This document shows, one piece after another, positions 20,558-31,408 of a DNA stretch of 64,000 nucleotides. Position numbers and translations under genes: made by a program. The number at the start of each line of letters is the position of its first letter. Position 1 is the first letter of the stretch. The notes beneath the pieces were generated by a model that saw nothing but the letters and a program-made list of their open reading frames with translations, had not been told where the DNA came from and did no database searches. The DNA comes from Ambrosia x helenae (taxonomy: Eukaryota; Streptophyta; Magnoliopsida; Asterales; Asteraceae), in NCBI GenBank assembly GCA_030844895.1, contig CM061228.1, forward strand, positions 52,875,081 to 52,939,080, in the 5' to 3' direction.

Positions 20558-22416
20558 TGATATACGTTAAAATATACATATTTAAGTCCCCGATTTAACT
20601 CCCAATTTACGCGTTTTCGACCATAATTGCACGAATTCGGTACTTAACCGCTTCATATGTTTATTGCAGGTCTTAAACGACGTCCCACGAGCAAAGTCGA
20701 AGAAACCGGGCGAAAATCAGACAAGACGGAAAGTTTCTGCAAAATCAGCTAAGTCTGGAAATAGTGCACGGTCGTGCACCCCATGTGCACGCCCGTGCGG
20801 GCTCAGGTTACTAGGACACAGACGAGCTGCACTGCCAGTGCGACCTGGCGTGCAGCTAATGTTCTCGGGCACCCTGATCAGCACTACCGTGCGGGTGCCC
20901 GTGCGACTCAAGTTCCCGGGTGCACTGCCAGTGCACCAGGCCGTGCACCATCAGCACTCGGCCACAACCAGACGCGCACGCCCGTGCACCTTAGGTGCAC
21001 GGCCGTGCGGAATATCTAGATATTTCCAGAGATTAGCCAGGCCACTTGCCCACTTGCACGTCAGCTCAACTTGATAAAGTGCACGGCTGTGCACTTTATG
21101 CGCACGGCCGTGCACAAAACCAAAACCCACTGATCAAATATTGGGTGGTCTCTGGGCGATTCTGGGCGATTTTCTGGACATGTGAGCAGCTGCAAAGGCG
21201 AGGAACGAGCTCGGGAACTCATCCGGATCATCGATCATCATCCAATCCATCACATTCAAGTTTTATGGTTTGATCTATTAAGCTTTTAGTTGATTCAAAT
21301 CTGTTCATTTTAGCTTGTTTGTGTTGTTTATGTAATACATTATCGTCTAGTAATCGTGTTTAGTAATCATTAGTAGAAAAAACAATCGTTAGTATGTGAT
21401 CAAGTTTTTGTATAAATTTGGCGTTTTTCATGTTTAGATCTTGATGATCATAGCGCAACCTTGTTTCGTTGTTGATGGATTTGTAGCTGTATTTGAATGA
21501 CTTTAGCGATTGTCGAATGTGTTAGGCGGATAAATGTTGAAAAACCGTCCGTTTAATCGTCCGGTAGTAGACTAGTTAACTTGTTAAATAGTTTATGCCA
21601 TGAAACTGTAACCGGGTATTGGTTTGGTTAAAGTCAGTCGAACAACGGTTAAAAATGCTTACCGGCACGTAAAAGGGTTTAAAAAGCCTAATGGTGCCGT
21701 TACTAGTCTTTGACACGGTTAATGATCTTTGGTAGTTATTTTGGTAAAAATAGCGATCTTAGTAGATCTGGGTTCAAAGTTGGTAAAATGGAATAGGTTG
21801 TGAAATGCTCTACTTTATGCTAGTTTAGGTGGCTGTGTTGTGTATTCGGTATCGCTTCCCTGAATTAGTGAGGTTAGAAAACTCTTAACGGATGACTAAC
21901 TTATCTTTAGAAAATCTGCGTGAGATCATATCAGCTGCTCGCTAATAAACGACTTGAAGCGGTTAACGTGTGTATTCGTGTTAGCTTTCTGTATAGTTGT
22001 CATGTTAGGATGCCCGAAAGGGACACTAACTGTCGGAAAATGGGAATGTTGATCACGCCTTTATTTCTTATATAGATGACATGCTAGGATTGGCGTATTA
22101 TAGCTTATATAGTTATATTTTCTATTTGGATTCGTAGTTAAGTTATTTACATGTTTTAGAATTAATTTAGTCTTAAACAAAACTCAAACTTATCTTTTCC
22201 TACTGGTAAATCGGGGACAGAGTTTTAGTACTATTGCTCCGCGCGCGTCCATGGATCGATATCTGGTTCTTATCTGTACGTTACTACATATATGACAGGG
22301 TACACTTGCCCTATTGTGTGTGTTTTAGTATGAAGGTCTAAACCATTTTTATAAATATTAAAGCAAAAACGTGTGTTAAAATCCATTGTAAAATATGTAT
22401 AGTTACGCACACGTCA
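20558..22416 (+). repeat. 3' LTR of the Athila-type element
   Basis: 1859 bp from TGATATACG to ACACGTCA. It aligns with the 5' LTR throughout, apart from about 16 single-base differences and 93 extra bases at about 20849-20941, which lie in the motif array and carry further CCGTGC and GTGCAC units. The array spans 20764-21115. Confidence 0.92.
20764..21115. repeat. GTGCACGGCCGTGCAC palindrome array, 3' LTR
   Basis: Same array as at 8635-8893, but longer by 93 bp. Copies at the ends of the array are conserved between the LTRs, while single bases inside the motifs differ (GGCCGTGC versus GGCTGTGC at 21080-21092). Confidence 0.85.
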
Positions 22417-22979
22417 CGAGTTAGGGTTGTGAAATGATGAAAATGTGGCAAAGTGTTATATTTATACCCAGCTTTCATTCTCCCCTTTACAAGGTCGAAC
22501 CAAATTAAATGTTTTTGGTTCGTGCTCTTCATTTTTGAGTCGACCCTTCACCTAGGTTGAATGACAATCCATTCTTCTTGTTTGATCTTCTGATTCACAA
22601 TCTTGCCATTTTAACACATGTTAATACACCTTAACACATAAACATGCATTTTTTACATATGCTAACATACCTAATCACATAAACATGCATTCACAAGTTG
22701 TACATCATGCATGAGACATCCAATACTTGTTAACTCAATCCAACTATGTAATTTCACCAACGGAACTCGAGACTTGTGTATGTGCGTGTGTGTGTTTCCC
22801 CCAATGATTCCCCGAACCATTGAACCTTGGACAATACGTAAGTGTAAATCAACTCCCAATGATTGCCCAAATCAACGAACCGACTCAACTGATGCAGTTA
22901 AGTACGCTAAATATTTTTTTTGCCAAGGTAGACTTGTATGTTTGTAAAAAGTATTAACTTGAGTTTGCCGGGTGTCACA
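22417..22979 (-). mobile_element. Right part of the minus-strand LTR-like sequence
   Basis: Continues the sequence interrupted by the Athila element. On the minus strand it would start TGTGACACCCGGC (complement of 22967-22979), an LTR-like start, and has a TATA box GGGTATAAATATAAC (complement of 22457-22471). GGTCGAACC and GTCGACCC motifs at 22493-22545 are upstream of that TATA in this orientation. There is no ORF. The Athila insertion point lies about 35 bp past the TATA, near the expected transcription start. Confidence 0.5.
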
Positions 22980-23207
22980 CCAATCTCGGTGTGGAGCAAA
23001 GGATTATATCCTGCAGCAAACACGAGTCGCCACCCCACAAACCTCCTGTGAGGTAAGTACTGTACTCATTATACTCGTTTCTTCATTTTAGTACATTAAT
23101 TTCTATATTACATCACAACACACATTTTATCACTTCATATTAAATTTGTTTATCTCGAAAAGCTTCAGGGAATAAGCTAATAGTAACTATATACCCGACT
23201 ACTCAAA

Positions 23208-23210
<3 letters not shown>
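22980..23210. other. Unassigned spacer
   Basis: No gene and no recognised repeat. It starts with CCAATCTCGGTGTGG directly after the LTR-like end. Confidence 0.4.

Positions 23211-23244
<34 letters not shown>
23211..23244. repeat. (TA)n microsatellite
   Basis: An uninterrupted TA run that directly abuts the next inverted-repeat element. Confidence 0.95.
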
Positions 23245-23248
<4 letters not shown>

Positions 23249-23530
23249 TAGGATCGTGAGAGAACCACATTGAGTTGTGAGAACTAGAGAACTCTTGTGG
23301 ACCATTGATTTGGATGATCCTATGGTTGAGATTTAATCTTGATATTTTTTTTGTCTTTACATGCTAATTAAATAATTATTAGTATATTTTAATACAAAAA
23401 GTACATTAAGGGGTATTTTAGTAAAAGCACCATGAAAGAGAAAATAATTATTATAATACTATTTTAATTTTTTATTTAATTATTCAAAAAAATCATATTT
23501 TAAAATAAAATCTGATGAGATGATCTACCA

Positions 23531-23875
23531 TGATTTACACTGGTGTAATTATTTACATCAGTGTAAATCTGCCATACCGCCCATACATAAAACATATGAT
23601 AAGGATGATTTACACTGGTGCAAATTACACCAGTGTTTTTACTAACACTATATAAACCAAACATCCATGATTTTGTATGATTTACACTGGTGTAATTATT
23701 TACACCAGTGTTTATTCACATCTATATAATCAAAACCTCTATCATTTTGTGAGATTTACACTGGTGTAATTATTTACACCATTGTAAAAAAAAACCACAA
23801 CATCAACAAACAAATATAATGCATAATTCGTATTTACACTGGTGTTTTCTTACATTATTCGTATTACATCAGTGT
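23531..23875. repeat. Array of ACACTGGTGTAA...TTACACCAGTGT palindromes
   Basis: About five modules at 23531, 23608, 23678, 23753 and 23830. The best has perfect 12-bp arms ACACTGGTGTAA and TTACACCAGTGT around a 3-4-base loop. Modules are spaced about 70-77 bp apart. The same array lies at 51155-51440 in the related element. Confidence 0.8.
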
Positions 23876-24110
23876 AAAAAAAAACAAAACATCTATAAAA
23901 ACATAAAAAAAATTACACTAATGTTTACTTTACATTTTATAAAAAATAAACCCTCGTCATCATCACCTTCACATCGCCATCGTCTCCTTCAAAAATACAC
24001 ACTGTATTTTGGTTCACCCAAACTAAAAAACACCTTCTAATGATAGTAACACCCCTTATTACACCATTGTAAAAAAAAAAATAATAACAACAATAATAAT
24101 AGTAATAACA

Positions 24111-24151
<41 letters not shown>

Positions 24152-24750
24152 CTATTGTTATCTTCATCACCATCACCGTCGAACCACCGTCTTCAGCCTG
24201 CCACCACCACCGTCTCCCACCGCCGTCTTCATCATCATCACCACCACCATACCATCGTTCAGATCTACCGTCGTCTTCATCATCATCACCACCACCACAT
24301 ACCATCGTTCAAAACCCCTCTCTCCCAGTGGTGTCTTCATCATCCACCCCCCTCCACCCATACCCACCACGTTCAGCACCATCGAACCCTCTGCTACACC
24401 TGCAAAACCCACCTGCAACCATCGAACCCTCTCCCACCCCATCGAGCCACCGGTCACAACCATCGAACCCTCTGCCACCACCTGCAAAAACCCACCATTA
24501 AAAAACCCTCTTCAAAAACCCACCGGTCACCCTCTCTCTCTGCCCTCTCTCTCCCTTCGAGATCTGTTCAAACCACCCCTGAAAAAAAACCGTCCGCCGT
24601 CCGCCGCCGCCCTGCAAAACCACCATAGCCACCGTCTATTAAAACGTATCGATAGAGAGAGAGAAGAGAGAGAGCAGAGAGAGTGATTTTTAGAGAGAGA
24701 GCAGAGAGAGAGAGAAAGAGTGATTTAAAAAAAATCTGTAACTTTTATAT

Positions 24751-24785
24751 TGGGTGGGGTGGGGTGGGGTGGGGTGGGGTAGGGG
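24751..24785 (+). repeat. (GGGGT)n run
   Basis: Six or more GGGGT units, a sequence able in principle to form a G-quadruplex. It is not seen in the truncated sister copy. Confidence 0.9.
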
Positions 24786-24901
24786 AAGTGCTAAATTACC
24801 ATGATACCCTCCTATTATTATAATGCAAATATGTGTATGTGTGGTCCAGATGGGTTCTGTAGTTCTCACAACTCAGTAGAGTTCTCATATGATCCGGATC
24901 C

Positions 24902-24926
24902 TATATATATATATATATATATATAT
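24902..24926. repeat. (TA)n microsatellite between two elements
   Basis: Separates element copy 1 from the next inverted-repeat element; it is the shared flank of both. Confidence 0.95.
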
Positions 24927-25705
24927 GGGAAGGTTCAATTGAGAACTCATAGTTAGGGAGAGAACTCGAGAACTCCTACTTAAATTAAAAAAAAAATCAT
25001 AACTCAAAATTTAAGTCAAAAACCAAAAATCTGGTTCGGAGCTTCTCTTTCCCACGTCATCCCGGTTCAGAAAAAAATAAAAAAAAATAAAAAAAATAAA
25101 AAATAGTCGACTTCTAATGCACCTGTGTAGTAAATGTCCGGTTAGCTTTAGGGTTTAGTTTTTGGGTTTAGTTTAGCTTTTAGGGTTAGTTCTTTTTTAG
25201 TTTAGTTTGTAAGGTTTAGGTTTTTTGGGGTGGGGTGGGGGTGGGTAGGGTGGGTTTAGGTTTTTGGGTAGAGGGTTAGGTTTTTTGATGGGGGTTAGGT
25301 TTTTGGTTGTGACGGGTGGGGCTTAGGTTTTTGGTAGGCGGTGGGTGGGGTGGGTTTAGGTTTTTGGGTGGGGGTGGATGGGTGGTTTAGGTTTTTGGGT
25401 AACCGATTTAGGTTTTTTAGTGAGGGTGGGGGTGGGTGGGGTGGAATTAGGTTTTTGGGTGGGGGTAAGTTGGGGGTAGGTGGTTTAGGATTTTGGGTTA
25501 TACTACACATGTGCAGTAGCGTTTTTGGGGTGTGTTTTTTTTATTTTTTTTCCGAACGGGTATGACGTGGGAAAGAGAAGCTCCGAACTAGTTTTCTATT
25601 TTTTTACTTAAATTTTGAGTTATGATTTTTTATTATATTTTTTTGTATTTAATTAGGAGTTCTCGAGTTCTCTCAATAAAATGAGTTCTCTATTGAACCA
25701 TCCCC
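24927..25705. mobile_element. TA-flanked element with long terminal inverted repeats
   Basis: 779 bp. The ends are inverted repeats of about 145 bp with indels, starting GGGAAGGTTCAATTGAGAAC and ending GAACCATCCCC; inner parts such as TCGGAGCTTCTCTTTCCCACG also pair. The middle (about 25135-25510) is G-rich on the plus strand with repeated TTTAGGTTTTTGGGT-like units resembling degenerate telomere repeat. No transposase. Confidence 0.78.
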
Positions 25706-25718
25706 TATATATATATAT

Positions 25719-26104
25719 GCTAAGTATTATGTGGAAACCCACTTGAGTTGGAGAAACCCATGGAAACCCTATGTAACAACATTGTTTTTTTCTAATTTTT
25801 TTAGAATAGCTTGTATATTTAATTTTATGAGTTTCGGCCAAAAAAAAAATCAAAAAAGCGCCGAATAGATTTTTTTTAAAAAAATTATGTAACAAACATG
25901 TTACATATGTAACAATGCTGACGTATGATAAAACCGAGTTTGTGTAACAAAATAATCTACTCGGCGTTTTTTTGATTTTTTTTGCCGAAACTAATAAAAT
26001 TGAATATAAAAGCTATGCTGAAAAAATCAGGAAAAAATCATGTTTTTACATAGGGTTTCCACGGGTTTCTCCAACTCAAGTGGGTTTCCAAAATATCCTT
26101 TCCC
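25719..26104. mobile_element. TA-flanked short inverted-repeat element (MITE-like)
   Basis: 386 bp, between (TA)n tracts at 25706-25718 and 26105-26115. Terminal inverted repeats of about 60 bp contain GGAAACCCACTTGAGTTGG on the left and its complement on the right. The inner parts also pair partly (TTTTTTTGATTTTTT and complement; TATGTAACAA). No coding capacity. Confidence 0.78.
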
Positions 26105-26115
26105 TATATATATAT

Positions 26116-26849
26116 ACACACACTATATTATAAAGCATGAGAGAATGATACCTGAAAAATTACGAAATTACAAGTTTAATTGCTCAAAGTACAAACATTC
26201 GATGCATTTGTAAAAGGGTCGATCTGTATTTTGCACGTTTAATTGAAAGGAAGTCAAGAGATTAGAGTTATCTATAATAACTTACTACAATAACTTTGAA
26301 GGCATTAAATAGAAAACATATAAAAAATAATTTATAATGCTACGGTATAATTTTTTATATAGAATAATAATATAGTTTATAAAAGTTAAAATTTTGTAAA
26401 GTTAATAATGCTAAATCTAAATCGAGTAATGTTTTGGTATAATGTTTAATATACAATAAGGTAGTTTTAATGTCATAATTCTCACTAAAATAATTGTAGT
26501 GTTATATCTACATATTTATAATTTTATGACAATTTTTATAAATTATTAGTAACTAATAACTTAACAACTAAACATCTGACAAGTTAAATAGAAAGTTATT
26601 AAGAGTTTCATTTCTCTTTTAAGATCTGTTAAATTTTGAGAATTTTGGTTATGTTATAGATGTTAGAAATTGTTGAGAAATATTAACTTCATGCACAAAT
26701 AAAATAGCAACGACTAAATGGTTAAAAACAATTATAAGTTAGTTTATTTTATTTTTTAAATGAAGTTTTATTTATTTCATTCCTTAAAACTTGCCAAGTT
26801 ACATCAAAATAGAGGGTAGACGGGAAACAAGCTACGTCGCCACCCCTTT
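26116..26849. other. Noncoding AT-rich segment
   Basis: No ORF of note and no recognised repeat after the Helitron-like start. Confidence 0.5.
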
Positions 26850-27515
26850 CTAAATTGTGAACCCTAATCTGCCAAATACAAACCCATGCCCCCTTGGAGA
26901 TGAACGGTTTCTGTGGATAACCCGTTGGATCCTGGTCAAGAAGTGAATAGCTTCTAGTGCTAGGGAGCCAACGGTATCAAAGGACGAGGGGACAAAGACA
27001 TGTTGGTTCTCTGCACAAGCTTTAGCGTGCTTATCCACTTTCTTCGATTCCACCTTTCTCGATGCTTGTCCAGATGCAAACCTGTTTTCTCTTAAACAAA
27101 CCAAAGGAGATACCCTCGTGAGGTCCACACATGCATGTTTCCCACCTGCCCACCTAAAGACGAGCAGATACGCGGGTCGGAGAGTAGATCTCCCCTCCGT
27201 TGGACCCGTGAGAAAATTCATAAGGGCCTCCTTCTTGGCTGAAATCCCAGCTCTTCCCAAGATGTTTCACAAAACGTCTCTCACCCAGTCATGCCGGTAT
27301 TTGAAACCGGTGTGCACTTTGCAGTGAACTGCGTGCTCCCCAAATTTATCCATACACGTTTTACGGCAAATCGGGCAGGTTTCATCTTCCGGATACATAG
27401 GAATCATGAACCAGCATTTGAGAATAGCCCTGTATTCTACTGCGGACATACATTGACCCAAACCCTCAACCGAGAAAACGGTCAAAAATCCTGAGATTTG
27501 GGACCCTTCAGGCAT
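26850..27515 (-). pseudogene. Retroelement-type Cys/His-rich C-terminal remnant
   Basis: Two minus-strand frames (27515-27267 and 27260-26850) form one protein tail split by a small indel near 27262. The first part has CPICRKTCMDKFGEHAVHC, a Cys-x2-Cys...His...His-x-x-x-Cys pattern like the zinc-binding tails that follow plant reverse transcriptases. The second has GISAKKEALMNFL and a WAGGKHACVDLT block typical of a common plant repeat often misannotated as a host gene. There is no start or polymerase part upstream. I regard it as a truncated retroelement piece. Confidence 0.55.
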
Positions 27516-27589
27516 TCAATCACTGCCTTCTGGCGGCGGGGGAGGGGGGGGGAACTTAATGAGTAAATGGTTTTGAAACTCAAGAATCA

Positions 27590-28321
27590 AGATTTAATTG
27601 ATTACATTTTTCAGAGACCGTTTGACTTTTCCTCTCCGTACAAAAAAACGGTCGTCTTCTTTTCACCTTTCGTTCTTTCTTTCTTGGCTGGCAACGGTCA
27701 CCTTTCTCCGGCGACCTTTCCCGTTTCGCCGGCAAAACCGTCCTGCCCCCTCTTCTCTGCAGGTTTTCGTCCTCCCCCGACCCCGGTAAGGATCCGACCA
27801 TCTGTTTTCAGCGTTGCAGCAGAGCAGAGCCACACGTCAGATCCGTTCGGGAAAAGATTCGAACAGGTACAAGAGTACGCCAGATCTGTTAAGGGGCCGA
27901 CGACTTCAAAGTGCCTGTCCAGACTACAAGTTAGATCTGCTCGGTAGCCGCTGCCGGAATTCTGAAGGTGAAGTTTGCTCGACGACCTTAGTTTCCCCGG
28001 CGACTTGTTTTGATTCCCGGTTATCAGGTGCCCTCTTTCCTTTACTCTACACTCATACGGTGAAACTTGGCTCCTACTTATACTTGTATATTGCATGCTC
28101 ATTAGTACCCTAGTGCTTTCAACTTCTTTCAATCCTCTGTTTTTTGAAAATTTTGTAGGAGAAATAAAAACCAATAAAGTTAGTCAAAGTTTTTTTTTGA
28201 AGTACTCTTGTTTGGAAACAATAATTATTAGGCTTTGTGTAAATTACATAGTTATTTCACTTGGTAGGGGTTGGGTATTACTGCCGCTTTTGGGTGCGTG
28301 TTCTGTTGTCTAGGTGGGTGA
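27590..28321 (+). other. 5' region of the LINE
   Basis: A noncoding stretch, C/T- and G/C-richer than the surroundings. Short frames exist but none resembles a known protein. It is followed by T-rich sequence with a TTTTGTAG-type 3' splice-like site near 28158. Confidence 0.4.
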
Positions 28322-29218
28322 TATATTGCAACCATAGAAGATAGGAGTCGTCATGTTGACTTGAGATCGTGTCCAAGGAAGAGAGGTGTAGGCAAGGGAA
28401 GGGTTAGAGGGTATAAGTTGCGTGTTGCGTCTTGGAATGTAGGTACTCTTAGTGGTAAATTGTTGGAGGTGGTAGACACACTCAAAAAGCACAAGGTAGG
28501 AATAGCATGCCTACAAGAGACTAGGTGGAAGGGGCATAAAGGGGCAGAGTGTAATAGGTACAAATTAGTGTATTCGGGATCTAATGGGGCAAAGAATGGG
28601 GTGGGATTTCTAGTGGCGATAGATTTGTATAGAAATGTGGTTGAAGTGGTGCGGTACAATGATAGGATAATGGTATTAAGGTTGGTTCTGGGGGGTGAAG
28701 TAGTGGCATTGGTTTGCGCATACGCACCTCAAGTGGGAATAGGGGACCAGGAAAAGAGAGACTTCTGGGAGTGCCTGGACGGGGTTGTGAGTGCTATACC
28801 GGTAGGGGAGCGAATCTGTATAGGAGGTGATTTTAACGGCCACATTGGCAAGGATATCGATGGTTTTCCTGCAGTTCATGGGGGTTTTGGGTTTGGAGCT
28901 AGGAACGACCCAGGTAGGGACCTTTTAGAATTTGCGGTGGCCCACAACTTAGGCATTTTAAACTCGTTCTTTAGGAAGAGAGAATCTCAATTAATTACTT
29001 TTAGCAGTGGGGGTCGTAGCACTCAGATAGATTATATTTTGATGAGGCAAGGTGATAGACGATGGTGGAAGGACTGCAAGGTTATACCAGGGGAGGCCGC
29101 AGTGGCCCAACACCGTCTACTAGTGGCAGATATAGCCATGAGGAAAGAATCGCTAGGAGGGAGAGAAGAATGCGACCTAGGACCCGGTGGGGTAACTTTA
29201 AGGGCGATAAGAGTTTAG
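28322..29218 (+). pseudogene. LINE apurinic-type endonuclease domain
   Basis: The frame is open from 28322, with no ATG before the domain, so the true start is unknown (upstream exon, damaged start or non-AUG). The domain has the exonuclease-endonuclease-phosphatase blocks: VASWNVGTL (about 28426), CLQETRWKG (about 28507) with the metal-binding Glu, VCAYAPQVG (about 28714), IGGDFNGHIG (about 28819) with catalytic Asp and Asn, and IDYILMRQ (about 29028) before a final His in VAQHRLL. This enzyme nicks target DNA to prime reverse transcription. Host genes called CFDP2-like belong to the same family by descent. The frame is lost at about 29155, where the RT frame takes over. Confidence 0.8.
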
Positions 29219-31269
29219 TTTTTCGAGATAAGGTCATCTCCAGATTATCAGCCCGACCTGAGGGGGACACAAACCAAATGTGGGAGGATGTGGCGACCAC
29301 AATTATCCAAGTGGCGCATGACACTCTAGGGGTTACTTCAGGAAAAGTCGGCGAGCATAAGGAGTCCTGGTGGTGGAGTGAGGATGTGAAAAACAAAATA
29401 AGAGATAAGCATACGAGCTTTAGGGAGTTTTTGGGGTGCAATGACGAGGAGAATCGGGTGACTTTGAGGGAGGCATACAAGAAGGCCAAGATGGAGGCGA
29501 AGAAGGCAGTGACAGAGGCTAAGAACACGGCATATAAGAAGATGTATGAGCGCCTGGAAACAAAGGAGGGGGAACATGATATGTTCAGGATTGCAAAAGC
29601 TAGGGAGCGTAGGAAGCGAGATTTAGGGGTAGTTAAGTTTATAAAGGGAGAGGATGGACATGTTTTAGTTAAGGAGGATGACATAAAGCTGAGATGGAAA
29701 GCGTACTTTTACGGTCTTTTCAATGACGGGATGGCTCACGACCAGGAGAGCGACAATCCCACTACCCGAACGCCACAACGAAATCACTGTTACTGTCGTC
29801 GTATCACACAGGAAGAGGTGAGGTCAGCACTTAGGAAGATGGGAAAGGCTAAGGCAGTTGGCCCGGACAACATCCCGATTGAGGTTTGGAAGTGTTTAGG
29901 AGAGGAAGGAGTGCAATGGCTAACTATTTTCTTCAACCTTATATTTAAATCTGGAAGAATGCCAGATCAGTGGAGGAGTAGTGTTGTAGTGCCTATATAT
30001 AAGAACAAAGGAGACGCACAATGTTGTGGGAATTACAGAGGAATTAAGCTGCTGAGTCATACTATGAAATTATGGGAAAGAGTAATCGAGACTAGGATTA
30101 GAAGAGAAACCCATGTTACTGTAAATCAATTTGGCTTCATGCCAGGGAGGTCAACTACAGAAGCGATATACATACTAAGGAGTCTGATGGAAAAGTATAG
30201 GGAGAAGAAACGAGACCTCCATATGGTGTTCATTGACCTGGAGAAGGCCTATGATAGTGTACCTCGTAAACTGATTTGGGATAGTTTGGAGGCTAGAGGG
30301 ATCCCGAGTAAGTATGTTGACATTACTAGAGATATGTATGATAGGACTGAAACTAGTGTTCGGGCGCCTGTAGGAGATACTGATCTCTTTCCCGTCGAGG
30401 TAGGGCTACACCAAGGGTCCGCGTTGAGCCCGTTTCTTTTTGCGGTTATCCTAGACGAGGTGTCTAAGTCCATCCAGGAGACACTACCGTGGTGCATGCT
30501 TTTTGCTGACGACATTGTATTAATCGCCGAAACTAAGCAAAGTTTGAATATGAGGTTAGAAGGATGGCGATTAGCCCTGGAGGGAAAAGGTTTAAGGATT
30601 AGTCGCTCTAAGACGGAGTACATGCACTGTGATTTCAGCGGAACAAACTACGAAGACCGGACCCAGATCACCATTGAGGGCCATGTGGTCCCGCAAGTAA
30701 CAAAGTTTAAGTACTTAGGATCGTTTGTCCAAAGGGACGGAGAGATTGATAGTGACGTCACACATCGTATTCAGGCCGGATGGTGTAAGTGGAGAGCAGC
30801 ATCTGGAGTCCTGTGCGATAAGAGGTTCCCAACAAAACTAAAGGGAAAATTTTATAGGGTTGCAGTTCGACCTGCTATGATTTATGGAACAGACTGTTGG
30901 GCCATCAAAAAGACACAGTCACGAAAGATGGAAGTGGCGGAGATGAGAATGTTGAGGTGGATGTGTGGTCACACTAGGTTAGATCGGATTCGAAATGAGA
31001 TTCTTAGGAAGAGGTTAGAAGTGGCTAACATAGCAGATAAGATAAAGGAGGGGAGATTAAGATGGTTTGGACATGTGAAGCGGAGACATACGACAGCCCC
31101 AGTCAGAAGAGTGGAACACCTCTTGGTGGAGGGGAGGAGGAGTAGAGGCAGACCCAAATTGACTTGGGCTGATCGGATTAGGCAAGATTTGTTAGAATTG
31201 CACCTCTCTGAGGATATGGTCCAAGATAGGAATTCGTGGAGGCTTAGGATTAAAGTTAAAGATTTTTAG
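29155..31269 (+). pseudogene. LINE reverse transcriptase (RTE type)
   Basis: The RT part continues in a different frame from the endonuclease, so a single small indel near 29155 breaks an otherwise long ORF; the frame itself is open from 29062. Visible motifs include a KAVGPDNIPIEVWK block (about 29858), PIYKNKGD (about 29993), NYRGIKLL (about 30031), FGFMPGRST (about 30130), FIDLEKAYDSVPR (about 30229) with a catalytic Asp, LHQGSALSPFLF (about 30408) and LFADDIVL (about 30499-30522) with both catalytic Asp. The C-terminal part has RWFGHVKRR (about 31060) and a Lys/Arg-rich RSRGRPKLTW motif. It ends at TAG 31267-31269. No stop occurs inside. Confidence 0.85.
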
Positions 31270-31408
31270 GAGTTAAGACTTTCTTAGGAAGTAGGGATGG
31301 TCTCTATGCATGTATATATATATATATATAGATATATTTTGTATGTTATATTATGCTATACGTTCACTATACAAAAATATACAGTGCGCTTTTGGTATTT
31401 TCGAGCCG

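Larger units (their letters stand above)
8429..22416 (+). mobile_element. Complete Athila-type Ty3/gypsy retrotransposon
   Basis: The 13,988-bp element is bounded by two LTRs (8429-10194 and 20558-22416) and flanked by CGAGT on both sides (8424-8428, 22417-22421). In order it holds PBS, leader, gag, PR, RT, RNase H, INT, a long spacer, an Athila-type ORF2, a long noncoding 3' part and a PPT. The DLGAS protease motif, tRNA-Asp-type PBS and post-integrase ORF place it with Athila. The coding parts carry several stops and two frame slips, so it is not autonomous now. The LTRs differ by eye at roughly 16 single bases plus one 93-bp indel, which suggests a fairly recent insertion. Confidence 0.93.
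23245..24901. mobile_element. TA-microsatellite-flanked inverted-repeat element, copy 1
   Basis: 1657 bp from GGGTTAGGATCGTGAGAGAA to GATCCGGATCC. The ends form imperfect inverted repeats of about 45 bp (GAGTTGTGAGAACT at the left, AGTTCTCACAACTC at the right) and (TA)n lies on both sides. It contains a palindromic-motif array (23531-23875), an AAT microsatellite, a CCACCACC/CATCATCAC-rich block with spurious ORFs, an AGAGAG run and a GGGGT run. A second, partial copy lies at 50872-52447. No transposase was seen, so it is non-autonomous. Confidence 0.75.

Noticed and set aside
23531..23875. Regularly spaced palindromes that could suggest a CRISPR array
   Set aside because: This is plant nuclear DNA, spacers are similar to each other, and the array is part of a transposable element.
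24155..24628. 157-codon His/Pro/Ser-rich ORF and its partner at 51825-52415
   Set aside because: Both come from the same low-complexity CACC/CATCATC block in two copies of a TA-flanked element and do not conserve a protein.
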